Shown here: one piece after another, positions 9,330-19,377 of the stretch
Layout: every line of letters begins with the position of its first letter
Position numbering within the stretch: position 1 is the stretch's first letter
NCBI RefSeq assembly: GCF_000761245.1
Contig: NZ_AWOR01000057.1
Location: 62,001-126,000 of the forward strand
Source: Comamonas testosteroni
GTDB taxonomy: Bacteria > Pseudomonadota > Gammaproteobacteria > Burkholderiales > Burkholderiaceae_C
DNA: 64,000 bases
Direction: 5' to 3'
Notes under the pieces: model-generated
Told to the model about the DNA's origin: nothing
Databases searched by the model: none
The model's input: only the letters and a program-made list of their open reading frames with translations
Position numbers and translations under genes: made by a program

Positions 9330-9513
9330 GGGGTATACGTTGTTATGGCGGGCGACGACGGCATGTCGGAGCATGGCTGGATCGCCCGCGATGATCTTGA
9401 ATCGGGTCTGGTGCGCCAGACCCGATTTCATTATCAAAGAGATAGCAGGCTTGTCCAGCACCAAGCGGACAGCGCGGCGGCAGGGGGGCGACCCCGAGCC
9501 CGGCGGCAAGCGC

Positions 9514-10326
9514 CTAGCTGCTCGTGGGTATTTGCCCGGTGAGTGCTGCGGCCTTGAGTGCGGCCAGATCGAGAACTTCCAGTTTGCCGCGCCGCAGTTG
9601 CAACCAGCCGGCCTGCTGCAGCTCCTGCAGTATCTGGTTGGTGGTCTGGCGCGACAGGCCCAGCATGCGTGCGATCTGCTCCTGCGAGACGGCCAACTCG
9701 CGGTGAGTGCGCATGCGGTCGGCCCATTGCTCGTGGCCCATGGCCATCTGCACCAGGCGGCACATCACACGCTGCGGAGCAGGCAGCACGGTCTGTTCCT
9801 CCAGCGCAATCAGGCTGGAGCGCAGCTTGTGGGTCAGCAGCAGGGCCATGTGGCGCCAGCAATGCGGGTTGGCATCCAGCCATTCGCGCAGCGGCGTTAT
9901 AGGGATATGCAGCAGAGCGCAGGCGGTATTGGCGCAGGCGTCGTGGGTGCGGGGCTCGCCATCGAAGAGGGCGATCTCGCCCAGCCAGCTTGGCGGCTCG
10001 ATCAAGGTCAGCAAGGCTGTGCGGGTGTTTTCCTGAAGTGCTGCCGTGCCGGAGATGCTGAGCGAGCCCCTGGCCACCGCATACAGGCCGCAGGGGGCAT
10101 CGCCGCGGCGAAACAGCCATTCGCCGGCGGTCAGCAGCCTTGGCTGGGCCAGTTGCTGCATCTGGGCGGTCAACTCCGGCGGCAGGGAGCGGAACCAGCG
10201 CCCGGCCTGCACAATGGCCCAGAGGTCATTGGAGTTGACATGCTCGAAGCTGCCGCGCTGGCGTGCAGTGGGCACTGAGGCCGGTGCAGGCCTGGGTAAG
10301 GGGTTTAGCGCTTGTGTCGGTGGCAT
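9514..10326 (-). CDS. Crp/Fnr family transcriptional regulator
   Basis: 270 residues from the ATG at 10326; a TTG at 10368 would add 14. An N-terminal cyclic-nucleotide-binding-like domain (LTAGEWLFRRGDAPCGLYAVARGSLSI and the GEIALFDGEPRTHDA segment) is followed by a C-terminal winged HTH, SQEQIARMLGLSRQTTNQIL. There is no N-terminal cysteine cluster of the FNR type, so oxygen sensing through [4Fe-4S] is unlikely. The effector is unknown. It diverges from the DUF962 gene 61 bp away, a plausible target. Confidence 0.9.
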   Translation of the reverse strand: MPPTQALNPLPRPAPASVPTARQRGSFEHVNSNDLWAIVQAGRWFRSLPPELTAQMQQLAQPRLLTAGEWLFRRGDAPCGLYAVARGSLSISGTAALQENTRTALLTLIEPPSWLGEIALFDGEPRTHDACANTACALLHIPITPLREWLDANPHCWRHMALLLTHKLRSSLIALEEQTVLPAPQRVMCRLVQMAMGHEQWADRMRTHRELAVSQEQIARMLGLSRQTTNQILQELQQAGWLQLRRGKLEVLDLAALKAAALTGQIPTSS

Positions 10327-10387
10327 GACAGACGGCAAGGTTGATGCTGCGCCACCATGCTCTGACAAGCGACCAGGAGATACAGCG

Positions 10388-10912
10388 ATGAAAACCCTAA
10401 TCGATCAACTGTCCAACTACGCCGACTACCACCGCGACCCGCGCAATATCGTGACGCACTACATTGGCGTGCCCATGATCATGCAGGCGGTGGTCATTCT
10501 CCTGGCCAGGCTGCAATGGGGAGCGCCTGGCGGTATGCCGATCTCGCTGGCCCTGCTGGCAGCGCTTGCCGCTGCGGTGTATTACTGGCGGCTGGACGGG
10601 CGCTACGGCCTGTTCATGAGCGTGCTGCTGGCCGCCATGCTGGCGCTGGCCACTCCCATCGCCGCGCAGCCCATGGGCAGCTGGCTGGCCTGGGGGCTGG
10701 GTTTGTTTGCGCTGGGCTGGGTGATCCAGTTCATCGGTCACTACTGGGAAGGACGCAAGCCCGCTTTTTTTGACGATGTGATGGGCCTGCTGATAGGCCC
10801 GCTGTTTGTGGCGGCCGAGCTGGGCTTTGCGCTGGGGCTGCGCAAGGAGGTGCAGGCGGCGGTGGAGCAGCGCAGCGGCCCCGTGCGTCGCCGGCACCCG
10901 GTGAACGCTTGA
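10388..10912 (+). CDS. DUF962/Mpo1-like membrane protein
   Basis: 174 residues with AGGAG upstream. The DUF962 (YGL010w/Mpo1-like) signature is present: an N-terminal histidine region DYHRDPRNIVTHYIGVP and a C-terminal FIGHYWEGRKPA. About four hydrophobic segments lie between and after. Yeast Mpo1 is an iron(II) dioxygenase for 2-hydroxy fatty acids, and the conserved histidines here fit metal binding. The bacterial role is not established. It diverges from the Crp/Fnr gene. Confidence 0.85.
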   Translation: MKTLIDQLSNYADYHRDPRNIVTHYIGVPMIMQAVVILLARLQWGAPGGMPISLALLAALAAAVYYWRLDGRYGLFMSVLLAAMLALATPIAAQPMGSWLAWGLGLFALGWVIQFIGHYWEGRKPAFFDDVMGLLIGPLFVAAELGFALGLRKEVQAAVEQRSGPVRRRHPVNA

Positions 10913-11139
10913 TATGCTCTGGTTCTGAGAGCTAAGTCCGCTATATGCATATTGGTTTGAGTGAGTTTTTATGGGTGTTGTGGCTAGCGGCGCCCGGCGG
11001 TAATACACAACTGTGCGTGCATCTTTCAAACATGTAATGCCTGCGTTAGGGTCATGCGCCTAAAATCGCGGGCTGACCCTAGGGGGCTGATGCCTTGTTG
11101 GCTCTTGCGGGGCTTTTTGTATTACTTCACCCAACCATC

Positions 11140-11667
11140 ATGTCTCTGAACAATGTGACCCCCGGCTCCAAGACGCCTGAAGTCTTCAACGTCGTCATCG
11201 AAATCTCGGCCAACTCGGCTCCCGTGAAGTACGAAGTGGACAAGGAGTCCGGCTGCCTGTTCGTGGATCGTTTCCTGGGCACTGCCATGCACTACCCCGT
11301 GAACTACGGCTATGTGCCCCAGACCCTGTCTGGCGACGGCGACCCCGTGGACGTGCTGGTGATGACTCCCTTCCCCCTGCCCAGCGGCGTGGTCGTGCCC
11401 TGCCGTGCCATCGGCATCCTGGAGATGGAAGACGAGTCCGGCGTCGACGGCAAGGTTCTGGCCGTGCCCACACAGAAGCTGCTGCCTTCCTACGACAAGA
11501 TCAACCACCTCAGCGACATCCATGAGCTGACCCTGCAGCAGATCGCCCACTTCTTCGAGCACTACAAGGATCTGGAAAAGGGCAAGTGGGTCAAGGTTCT
11601 GGGCTGGAAGGGCGTGGACGCGGCACACAAGGAAATCGTGGACGGTATCGCCAACTACAAGGGCTGA
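11140..11667 (+). CDS. ppa: Inorganic pyrophosphatase
   Basis: 175 residues, family I soluble pyrophosphatase, which hydrolyses PPi to two phosphates and drives biosynthetic reactions. Seen are [30 protein letters not shown] and the signature DGDPVDVLV with catalytic aspartates. The ATG at 11140 gives the family N-terminus MSLNNVTPG. The frame extends to 11095 without homology. No clear Shine-Dalgarno sequence precedes the start. The 227-bp gap before it holds no recognised gene. Confidence 0.96.
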   Translation: MSLNNVTPGSKTPEVFNVVIEISANSAPVKYEVDKESGCLFVDRFLGTAMHYPVNYGYVPQTLSGDGDPVDVLVMTPFPLPSGVVVPCRAIGILEMEDESGVDGKVLAVPTQKLLPSYDKINHLSDIHELTLQQIAHFFEHYKDLEKGKWVKVLGWKGVDAAHKEIVDGIANYKG

Positions 11668-11736
11668 TCCAAACTAGTAAAGGGTCTCTAACCTTTACTT
11701 GCAGAGAAGCCCCGCAATCTGCATATATACAATTTG

Positions 11737-11774
11737 AAACGCACCTGGCGGACCTCGCTTGGTGCGTTTTTTTA
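11737..11774 (+). terminator. Rho-independent terminator after ppa
   Basis: Stem AACGCACC / GGTGCGTT with a 15-nt loop and a T7 tail. It lies between ppa and the first chemoreceptor gene. Confidence 0.8.
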
Positions 11775-11806
11775 TGGCCTGCATCGATAGATACGAGGGG
11801 GAGCGC

Positions 11807-13552
11807 ATGAGTTGGAAGATTTCGGACTGGCGCGTGGGGACCAAGTTGGGCATCAGCTTTACGGCGCTGGTGTTGTTGTCTGCATTGCTCGGGTTGGTGG
11901 CCTGGCTGCAGCTGTCCAGCATTCATGCAGCGGGCCGCGAGGTATCCGAGGTGGCGCTGCCCAGCGTCTACAACGCAGCCTCCATGCGCTCCGAGTACAA
12001 CCGGCTGCGACGCCATGAGGCAGGTATCGCCACTGCACGCACCCTGGTCGAGATCGAAGGCTACGAGCAGCAGATCCAGCAGCGCCTGAAGACCATTGCC
12101 GAGCAGGAGAAGGTGGTCCATGAGCTGATTGCCAGCCAGCCGCTGCGCGAGGCCTATGAAGGCTATCAGGCCAACAAGGCGAATTTCCTGAAGCTGCACG
12201 AGCAGCTGCTGGCGCGGGCCCGCGACGGCGACTACAACACCGTGGACAGCCAGGCCGGCATGGCCGATGAGCTGGGCCTGTTCTTTGCGGGGCTGTCCGA
12301 GCAGGCCTTCAGCCAACTGGCGGAAAGCACGGGCAAGCTGATGACGCTGCAACTCGAGAGCGCGGCCCAGGCCCAGCAGGCCGAAAAATCCAGCTTCGAG
12401 CTGGCTCGCTACTGGCTGCTCGGCACGCTGGCGTTGGTGGTGCTGTTTGCTGCCGTGGTCGGCATTGCGATGACACGTGCCATCACGGCGCCCGTGGCCA
12501 CGGCCGTGGAGCTGGCGCAGGCCGTGGCTGCCGGCAAGCTGGGCATGGTGGTGAAGAACCAGCGCCGCGATGAAATGGGCTTGCTGCTCAACGCGCTGGA
12601 AGACATGCGTCGGCAACTGTCCGCCGTGGTCCAGGATGTGCGCGGCAATGCCCATGGCGTGGCCCTGGCGTCCAGCGAGATCGCGCAGGGCAATGCCGAT
12701 CTTTCATCGCGCACCGAAAGCCAGGCCAGCGCCCTGGAGGAAACGGCGGCATCCATGGAGCAACTGGGCTCGACCGTGCGTCAGAACGCGGACAACGCCC
12801 AGACCGCCAATCAAATGGCAAAGAATGCCTCCGATGTCGCGGGTCGCGGCGGGGATGTGGTTGCCCAGGTGGTGGACACCATGAAGGGCATCAACGACAG
12901 CAGCCGCCAGATCGCCGACATCATCGGCGTGATCGACTCGATTGCCTTCCAGACCAATATCCTGGCCCTGAATGCGGCCGTGGAAGCCGCTCGAGCCGGC
13001 GAGCAAGGTCGTGGCTTTGCCGTGGTGGCGGGAGAGGTGCGCACGCTGGCCCAGCGCAGCGCCGAGGCGGCCAAGGAAATCAAGCAGCTCATTCATGCCA
13101 GCGTGCAGCGCGTGGAGCAAGGCTCGCAGCTGGTGGACAAGGCCGGCGCCACCATGGCCGAAATCGTGACGGCCATCGGCCGCGTGACGGACATCATGGG
13201 CGAGATCAGCGCGGCCAGTCGTGAGCAGAGCCAGGGCGTGGCCCAGGTGGGCGAAGCCGTCACCCAGATGGATCAGGCCACGCAGCAGAATGCGGCTTTG
13301 GTGGAGGAGAGCGCGGCAGCCGCCGACTCTTTGCAGCGCCAGGCCAAGGCACTGGTCGATTCGGTGGCGATTTTTCAGTTGGGCAATCAGGCCCAGAGCT
13401 TTGCCGCGGCGGCTCTGAAAAAACGTACCGAACCCGTCGCCAGGGCCGTTGCCGCCAAGGCCGCCGACCCGGGCCAGGCCAAAGCCGTGCAGATGGCCGC
13501 CAAGCCGACCCAGCCGGCCTTGAGCAGCGATCAGGACTGGGAGCAGTTCTAA
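11807..13552 (+). CDS. Methyl-accepting chemotaxis protein (paralogue 1)
   Basis: 581 residues from the ATG at 11807, preceded by GAGGGGGAG. Layout: TM1 about 13-35, a periplasmic four-helix-bundle type sensor about 36-198, TM2 about 200-222, HAMP, then the long signalling coiled coil with the conserved tip ([20 protein letters not shown]) near residue 375. The last five residues, DWEQF, resemble the CheR/CheB-docking pentapeptide NWETF. Glu/Gln-rich methylation helices flank the tip. The ligand is unknown. No che genes are adjacent; a close paralogue follows. Confidence 0.94.
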   Translation: MSWKISDWRVGTKLGISFTALVLLSALLGLVAWLQLSSIHAAGREVSEVALPSVYNAASMRSEYNRLRRHEAGIATARTLVEIEGYEQQIQQRLKTIAEQEKVVHELIASQPLREAYEGYQANKANFLKLHEQLLARARDGDYNTVDSQAGMADELGLFFAGLSEQAFSQLAESTGKLMTLQLESAAQAQQAEKSSFELARYWLLGTLALVVLFAAVVGIAMTRAITAPVATAVELAQAVAAGKLGMVVKNQRRDEMGLLLNALEDMRRQLSAVVQDVRGNAHGVALASSEIAQGNADLSSRTESQASALEETAASMEQLGSTVRQNADNAQTANQMAKNASDVAGRGGDVVAQVVDTMKGINDSSRQIADIIGVIDSIAFQTNILALNAAVEAARAGEQGRGFAVVAGEVRTLAQRSAEAAKEIKQLIHASVQRVEQGSQLVDKAGATMAEIVTAIGRVTDIMGEISAASREQSQGVAQVGEAVTQMDQATQQNAALVEESAAAADSLQRQAKALVDSVAIFQLGNQAQSFAAAALKKRTEPVARAVAAKAADPGQAKAVQMAAKPTQPALSSDQDWEQF

Positions 13553-13586
13553 GCCATTGACTGTTTCGGCAAGCAAATATTTCTCA

Positions 13587-13620
13587 GAACCCCGGTAGCG
13601 ATCGCTACCGGGGTTTTTTT
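13587..13620 (+). terminator. Terminator after chemoreceptor 1
   Basis: A perfect palindromic stem, CCCCGGTAGCGA / TCGCTACCGGGG, is followed by a T-run. Confidence 0.88.
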
Positions 13621-13984
13621 ACAAGCTTTCATCAAACTGTCTTGATATTCATCAAGAAGCGGGGTGGCTTGGTGCCTTTTCAAAGCAATGTCTGTGCTTT
13701 GGAGCTCGAGAATCGCTATGGGTCTTTATTGGTAACTTCTAGTAACTGCAGGGCGGCGTAAGTGCCTGCCTACGTGGCTGTAGGTTCCTGAAGATAGGCA
13801 AGAAATATGAAACTGGAAACAATTGAAAACAGATAAGACCTTATCCCGGACCCTTGGATCTCATATGCGCTCCACAGAGATATTTTCCGATTGAGCAGAG
13901 AAATTGAATCCTCACGTCTCGCATGCGTGGATTCAAAAGCGGTATTCATAAAAAACTAATTGGTAATAGAGGGAGGTGCAATCA
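13621..13984. other. 364-bp intergenic region between the two chemoreceptor genes
   Basis: No coding gene is supported. It is more AT-rich than its surroundings and holds a small hairpin (CTTGAT / ATCAAG at 13641-13656). A strong Shine-Dalgarno sequence, GGGAGGTG, stands just before the second receptor. The promoter of the second receptor should lie here; I could not assign a convincing sigma-28 or sigma-70 site. Confidence 0.5.
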
Positions 13985-15754
13985 ATGAAAAGCATCAAAA
14001 TCTCCACGCGGATTCTCGGCACGTTCGGGATTCTGGTCGTGCTGCTGGTCGTGGTAGTGGCCATGGCATTGCTGCAGTTGCGCTCCATGCGCTCCAGCGC
14101 TGAAACCATCACGGGCAATGCCTTGCCCAGCGTGGAAGTGATCAACACCCTCAATACCGACCTGGCGCGCACCCGCTTGCTCGAGTTGCGGCATGTCAAC
14201 AATGACGAAGCCGCCTATATGGCCCAGGTGGAGACCCAGTTCGAGCAGTTGCAAACGCATCTGGCAGAGGCGAAAAAGCTCTACGAGCCGCTGATCATCA
14301 CGGCCGAGGAGCGCGAGCTCTATACCCAGTTCCTGCGCGAGAGAGAGCGTTATGTGGCGCTGAACAAGCAATTGTTCGAGGCATCGCGCAGCGGCGACAA
14401 GGAGCGTGCCAAGCAGTTGCTGGGGGGGGAGTCTCTCAAGCTCTACGACGCGTCTTCGGCGACCCTGCAAAAGCTGATCAAGTTCAACAGCGATGTGGCA
14501 AGAGGCGAGACGCTGGCTTCGGAGGGGGTCTATGAACGGGCCGTGAGCCTGCTGATCGTGGCCGCCGCAGTGGCGGTGCTGGTGGCCCTGGGCGCCGGCC
14601 TCTGGCTGGTGCGTTCCATCCGCGCGCCGCTGGAGCAGGCCGTGCAGGCGGCGGACCGCGTGGCCAACGGGGATCTGAGTGGCGTCATTCGAGTGGAGCG
14701 AGAGGACGAAACAGGCCGCTTGCTCAGCGCCCTGCAGCGCATGCAAAGCAGTCTGGTGCAGACCGTGCGCTCGGTACGCCAGAACGCGGAAGGCGTGGCC
14801 TCGGCCAGTTCGCAGATTGCCTCGGGCAATGCCGATCTCTCCGGTCGCACCGAGGAGCAGGCCAGTGCGCTGGAGCAGACCGCCGCCTCCATGGAGCAGT
14901 TGGGCTCCACGGTGCGCCAGAACGCCGACAACGCCCGCGCCGCCAATCAGATGGCGGTGAATGCTTCCCAGGTGGCAGCGCAGGGCGGTGCCGTGGTGGC
15001 TGAAGTGGTGGAGACCATGAAGGGCATCAACAACAGCAGCCAGCAGATTGCCGACATCATCACGGTCATCGACTCCATCGCCTTTCAGACCAATATCCTG
15101 GCGCTGAATGCGGCCGTGGAAGCGGCTCGCGCCGGTGAGCAGGGCCGTGGTTTTGCCGTGGTGGCGGGCGAGGTGCGCACCCTGGCCCAGCGCAGTGCCG
15201 AAGCCGCCAAGGAAATCAAGGCCTTGATCAGCACCAGCGTGCAGCGCGTGGAGCAGGGCACGCAGTTGGTGGACAAGGCCGGAGCCACCATGGCCGACAT
15301 CGTCTCGGCCATCAGCCGGGTGACGGATCTGATGGCCGAGATCAGTGCCGCCAGCCAGGAGCAGAGCCAGGGGGTGGCCCAGGTTGGCGAGGCTGTGACG
15401 CAGATGGATCAGACGACGCAGCAAAACGCGGCGCTGGTGGAGGAGAGTGCTGCAGCCGCCGGCGCGCTGCGCAAGCAGGCGCAGGATCTGGTTCAGGCCG
15501 TGGCGGTCTTCCAGCTGCCTGCCAGCGCACTTCATGACCAGGCACCCAAGGCTGCAGCCCGTGCAGCGGTGCCGGCCGTGGTCGCCGCTGCCGCCCCGGC
15601 GCGTCAGGCTCCTGTCCGTCGTGTGGCCGCCCGTTCTGCCCCCATGCCGGCAGCCCCGCGCTCTTTGATGGGGGGCGCTGCTGCTGGTGAATCTGCGCCT
15701 GCCCGCAATGCGCCCAAGTCCTCGCTGAACGAGGATGACTGGGAAACCTTCTGA
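13985..15754 (+). CDS. Methyl-accepting chemotaxis protein (paralogue 2)
   Basis: 589 residues from the ATG at 13985. TM1 is about 10-32, the periplasmic sensor about 33-180, TM2 about 185-208, then HAMP and a signalling domain nearly identical to that of the upstream receptor (tip near residue 362). The sensor part differs, so the ligand probably differs. An Ala/Pro-rich linker of about 60 residues precedes a C-terminal DWETF, one residue from the NWETF docking pentapeptide. It appears to be a tandem duplicate of the previous gene. Confidence 0.94.
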   Translation: MKSIKISTRILGTFGILVVLLVVVVAMALLQLRSMRSSAETITGNALPSVEVINTLNTDLARTRLLELRHVNNDEAAYMAQVETQFEQLQTHLAEAKKLYEPLIITAEERELYTQFLRERERYVALNKQLFEASRSGDKERAKQLLGGESLKLYDASSATLQKLIKFNSDVARGETLASEGVYERAVSLLIVAAAVAVLVALGAGLWLVRSIRAPLEQAVQAADRVANGDLSGVIRVEREDETGRLLSALQRMQSSLVQTVRSVRQNAEGVASASSQIASGNADLSGRTEEQASALEQTAASMEQLGSTVRQNADNARAANQMAVNASQVAAQGGAVVAEVVETMKGINNSSQQIADIITVIDSIAFQTNILALNAAVEAARAGEQGRGFAVVAGEVRTLAQRSAEAAKEIKALISTSVQRVEQGTQLVDKAGATMADIVSAISRVTDLMAEISAASQEQSQGVAQVGEAVTQMDQTTQQNAALVEESAAAAGALRKQAQDLVQAVAVFQLPASALHDQAPKAAARAAVPAVVAAAAPARQAPVRRVAARSAPMPAAPRSLMGGAAAGESAPARNAPKSSLNEDDWETF

Positions 15755-15778
15755 ATGTCTCCAAGGGTTAGGGATTCA

Positions 15779-15804
15779 AGGCCGCTGCAAAGCGGCCTTT
15801 TTTT
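15779..15804. terminator. Terminator between chemoreceptor 2 and the acetyltransferase gene
   Basis: Stem AAGGCCGCT / AGCGGCCTT with a GCAA-type loop and a T-run on the plus strand. It lies between convergent genes. Confidence 0.85.
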
Positions 15805-15814
15805 GTCTCCGCCT

Positions 15815-17125
15815 TCAGGCCTTGCGCAGCGGGCTATGGGATTGCAGCTCTTGCACATACTGGGCCATGCCTTCGCTCTCGCGCTGCAAAAAGCGCTCGA
15901 TGGCATCGGCAAAAGCCGGGTGGGCCACCCAGTGGGCACTCGGTGTTTCCACGGGCAGCAGCGCACGGGCCATCTTGTGCTCTCCCTGGGCGCCGCCCTC
16001 GAAGCGGTCAAAGCCGTTGGCGATGCACCATTCGATGGGCTGGTAGTAGCAGGCTTCGAAATGCAAGCTGTCGATCCGCTCCAGAGCGCCCCAGTAGCGG
16101 CCATAGGCGACCTTGTTATTGATAGCTGCTTGCGCTTGTCCATCATCAAAAAACAATGGTTTTGATGCTGAATTCGTTGACTGTAAGGCGGTAGTAGCTA
16201 TCAAACTTGATGCTACGGGCTGCCCGTTGCGCTCGGCAATGAACATCACCCAGCTCTCGGGCATGGCCGAGGCCATGGCGGCAAAGAACTCCGGTGTCAG
16301 ATACGGCGGGTTGCCATGCTCCAAGTAGGTGCGCTCGTAGCAACGATAGAAGAAGGACCAGTCCTGCGCACCGATGTCGCGGCCTTGCAGGGCCTTAAAG
16401 CTCACGCCGGCCTCGGCAATCTTGCGCCGCTCCTGGCGAATCTTCTTGCGCTTTTCCTGGTTCAGCGAGCCCAGAAAATCGTCGAAGTCCTTCCAGCGGG
16501 GCGGTGTCGTTGCGGTGTCAGCGCAGGCCTGCATGCTGGCGGGCTCTGCCTCGGCGGGCAAAGTGGCGCGCGCAGCAGGGAGGGCGGGCGGCGTGTTCGT
16601 CCAGTGAAACTGCACCGTGCTGCGCTGCATCCAGCCGGCCGCCGCGCAGGCGGCAAGATCATCGGCATCGCCAAACAGCAGGTGCAGCGATGACAGCTGC
16701 TGCTCGGCTGCCCAGGCCTGGACGGCATGCACCAGCGCCACGCGCAGCGCCTGGCTGCGTGCCAGCAGACGCGAGCCTGGCACGGGCGTGAAGGGGACGG
16801 CCAGCAAACCCTTGGGGTAGTACGGCAGGCCATGCTGCTGATAGGCGCGAGCCCAGGCCCAGTCAAACACATATTCGCCGTAAGAATGGGTCTTGATGTA
16901 GAGGGGGCAGGCGGCCAGCAACTCATCGCCGTCCCAGACGGTGATGACCCGGGCGATCCAGCCGGTGTCGGGCGTGGCGCTGCCGCTTTGCTCCATGGCC
17001 GCCAGGTATTCGTGGCGCATGAAGGGCGTGGGCGTGGATTGAGAGGCCAGCAGCACATTCCAGGTTTGTGCGTCCAGCTGCTGCACGCTGGCAAGCACGC
17101 GAGTGATAATCTTGTTTTCGGCCAT
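15815..17125 (-). CDS. GNAT family acetyltransferase-like protein (COG3146/DUF482)
   Basis: 436 residues from the ATG at 17125 (MAENKIITRV). It belongs to the family often labelled peptidoglycan/'peptidogalycan' biosynthesis protein. Seen are the N-terminal part with PFMRHEYLAAMEQSGSA, the segment FLGSLNQEKRKKIRQERRKI, the Y-rich YRCYERTYLEHGNPPYLT and the C-terminal FEACYYQPIEWCIANGFDRF. Residues between PVASSL and KVAYGRYWG include about 28 extra amino acids encoded by a dispersed repeat (16113-16214). The gene stays open through it. The biochemical role is not established. It diverges from nadE by 49 bp. Confidence 0.86.
   Translation of the reverse strand: MAENKIITRVLASVQQLDAQTWNVLLASQSTPTPFMRHEYLAAMEQSGSATPDTGWIARVITVWDGDELLAACPLYIKTHSYGEYVFDWAWARAYQQHGLPYYPKGLLAVPFTPVPGSRLLARSQALRVALVHAVQAWAAEQQLSSLHLLFGDADDLAACAAAGWMQRSTVQFHWTNTPPALPAARATLPAEAEPASMQACADTATTPPRWKDFDDFLGSLNQEKRKKIRQERRKIAEAGVSFKALQGRDIGAQDWSFFYRCYERTYLEHGNPPYLTPEFFAAMASAMPESWVMFIAERNGQPVASSLIATTALQSTNSASKPLFFDDGQAQAAINNKVAYGRYWGALERIDSLHFEACYYQPIEWCIANGFDRFEGGAQGEHKMARALLPVETPSAHWVAHPAFADAIERFLQRESEGMAQYVQELQSHSPLRKA
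16113..16214. repeat. Palindromic repeat element inserted in frame in the COG3146 gene
   Basis: The left arm GATAGCTGCTTGCGCTTGTC (16121-16140) and the right arm, read on the minus strand as ATCAAGTTTGATAGCTACTA, are inverted copies of the same repeat that is elsewhere intergenic (8707, 24945, 41731). The segment between them also contains a short inverted match (CATCAAAA / TTTTGATG). It adds about 28 codons without a stop or frameshift. Confidence 0.75.
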
Positions 17126-17174
17126 GCCCTGATTGTCGCGGGGGCTGGTGGCCTCACCGCCTAGCTTGCTTTTC

Positions 17175-18821
17175 ATGACGCTTTCCATTTGCTGTGCCCA
17201 ACGCAATTTTGTTGTGGGAGACCTCTCTGGCAATGTCCAGAAAATCATCGCCGCTGCTGCTGAAGCTTATGCCAACGGCGCCCGACTGCTGCTCACGCCC
17301 GAGCTTGCCCTGTGCGGCTACGCGGCCGAGGACCTGTATCTGCGTCCGGCATTTTTGGAGGCCTGCGACGCGGCCCTGCAGCAATTGCAGCAAGCCAGTG
17401 TCCAATGGCCGGGGCTGGCGCTGGTCATCGGTCACCCGCAGCGCGATGAACAAGGTAACAAACTGTTCAACGCTGCCAGCGTGCTGCGCGATGGTCTGCA
17501 GATTGCGCGCTACTTCAAGCAGCTGCTGCCCAATTTTGGCGTGTTCGACGAACAGCGCTACTTTGCGGCCGGTCAAGAGAGCTGTGTCTTTGAGCTCGAT
17601 GGCATCCAGGTCGGCCTGCTGATTTGCGAAGACGCCTGGCATGCCGGCCCTGCGCGGGCTGCCGTGGCCGCAGGCGCCCAGTTGCTGGCCGTCATCAATG
17701 CCTCGCCGTTTCATAGCGGCAAATCCTCCGAGCGCGAGGCGGTGATTGCGCAGCGCGCCATGGAAAATGCGGCTCCCCTGGTGTATGCCCATCTGGTGGG
17801 CGGTCAGGACGAAGTCGTGTTCGACGGCTGCTCGTTTGCAGTGGACGCCAGCGGTCAGGTGGCGGCTCGCGCGGCAGCTTTCGAGGAAGAGCTGCCCATG
17901 GTGGCCGCGCATCTGGTGGATGGATGCGTGACGCTGACGGGGTCAGTCAAACCCCAGCTGAACCACCACCATGCGCTTTGGTCTGCGCTGGTGCTGTCCG
18001 TGCGCGACTATGTCGGCAAGAACCGTTTTCCGGGCGCACTCATCGGCCTGTCGGGCGGCATGGACTCGGCCCTGGTGCTGGCTATCGCAGTGGATGCGCT
18101 GGGCGCGGACAAGGTGCGCACGGTCATGATGCCTTCGCCCTATACGGCCGATATCAGCTGGCTTGACGCGCGCGAAATGTCCGAGCGCGTGGGCGTACAG
18201 CACGAAGAGATCGATATCGCGCCGCAGTTCGAAGCCTTCAAGGCGGCGCTGGCAGGCACTTTTGCCGGGCGCGCCGAAGACACGACCGAGGAAAACCTGC
18301 AGGCCCGTATTCGGGGGACCTTGCTGATGGCCATGAGCAACAAGTTTGGCTCCATCGTGCTGACCACAGGCAACAAGAGCGAGATGTCCACCGGCTACTG
18401 CACGCTGTACGGCGACATGGCTGGAGGCTTTGCCGTCATCAAGGATGTGTTCAAGACCGAGGTGTTTGCGCTGGCACGCTGGCGCAATGCCAACGATCCC
18501 TTCGGCACGGGGCTCGATCCCATTCCCGATCGCATCATTACGCGTCCGCCCAGTGCTGAGTTGCGCCCCGATCAGAAGGATCAGGACAGCCTGCCGGACT
18601 ACGAGGTGCTGGATGCCATCGTGTCCCGTTACATGGAAAACAACGAGAGCATAAGCTCCATCGTCGCCGAGGGTTTTGCGCCGGCGGATGTGGAGCGGGT
18701 CACGCGTCTGATACAAATCAACGAGTACAAGCGTCGCCAGGCGCCGGTCGGTCCACGTCTGACAATGCGCAGCTTTGGCAAGGACTGGCGCTACCCCATC
18801 ACCAACAAATTTCGCGCCTGA
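17175..18821 (+). CDS. nadE: Glutamine-dependent NAD+ synthetase
   Basis: 548 residues from the ATG at 17175. The N-terminal nitrilase-type glutaminase domain has the catalytic Glu (LLLTPELALCGY), Lys (YFKQLLPNFGVFDE) and Cys (GLLICEDAWH). The C-terminal NH3-dependent synthetase domain has the P-loop-like motif GLSGGMDSALVLAIAVDALG, with TTGNKSEMSTGYCTLYGD. It makes NAD+ from deamido-NAD+. It is followed 50 bp later by the PII gene on the same strand, a linkage of two glutamine/nitrogen-related genes. Confidence 0.96.
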   Translation: MTLSICCAQRNFVVGDLSGNVQKIIAAAAEAYANGARLLLTPELALCGYAAEDLYLRPAFLEACDAALQQLQQASVQWPGLALVIGHPQRDEQGNKLFNAASVLRDGLQIARYFKQLLPNFGVFDEQRYFAAGQESCVFELDGIQVGLLICEDAWHAGPARAAVAAGAQLLAVINASPFHSGKSSEREAVIAQRAMENAAPLVYAHLVGGQDEVVFDGCSFAVDASGQVAARAAAFEEELPMVAAHLVDGCVTLTGSVKPQLNHHHALWSALVLSVRDYVGKNRFPGALIGLSGGMDSALVLAIAVDALGADKVRTVMMPSPYTADISWLDAREMSERVGVQHEEIDIAPQFEAFKAALAGTFAGRAEDTTEENLQARIRGTLLMAMSNKFGSIVLTTGNKSEMSTGYCTLYGDMAGGFAVIKDVFKTEVFALARWRNANDPFGTGLDPIPDRIITRPPSAELRPDQKDQDSLPDYEVLDAIVSRYMENNESISSIVAEGFAPADVERVTRLIQINEYKRRQAPVGPRLTMRSFGKDWRYPITNKFRA

Positions 18822-18859
18822 GGTTCTGCCTCCGGTGTTTGCCGATTTCAATCAATTGA

Positions 18860-19210
<351 letters not shown>

Positions 19211-19270
19211 GCAGGCATGCCGGGTCCAGTTATGCGCCCCAGTTATGCGCGCCAGACATGCGCCCCAACC

Positions 19271-19300
19271 AAAAAGCCAGACCTTGAGTCTGGCTTTTTT
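19271..19300 (+). terminator. Terminator after the PII gene
   Basis: Stem AAAAGCCAGA / TCTGGCTTTT with an A-run on the left and a T6 run on the right. It can act in both directions between the PII gene and the convergent LOG gene. Confidence 0.85.
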
Positions 19301-19377
19301 CATGGCCCGGAGCGGGGCTTGCGCACTGCCTGCAGCGCTGCGGGCCGGCGGATGCCGTTCCACAGGGTTTGCAGGCC

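Noticed and set aside
9329-9509. Longer DUF2889 start at 9509
   Set aside because: The extra residues look unlike the family; MPLPPSASR at 9329 matches its normal start.
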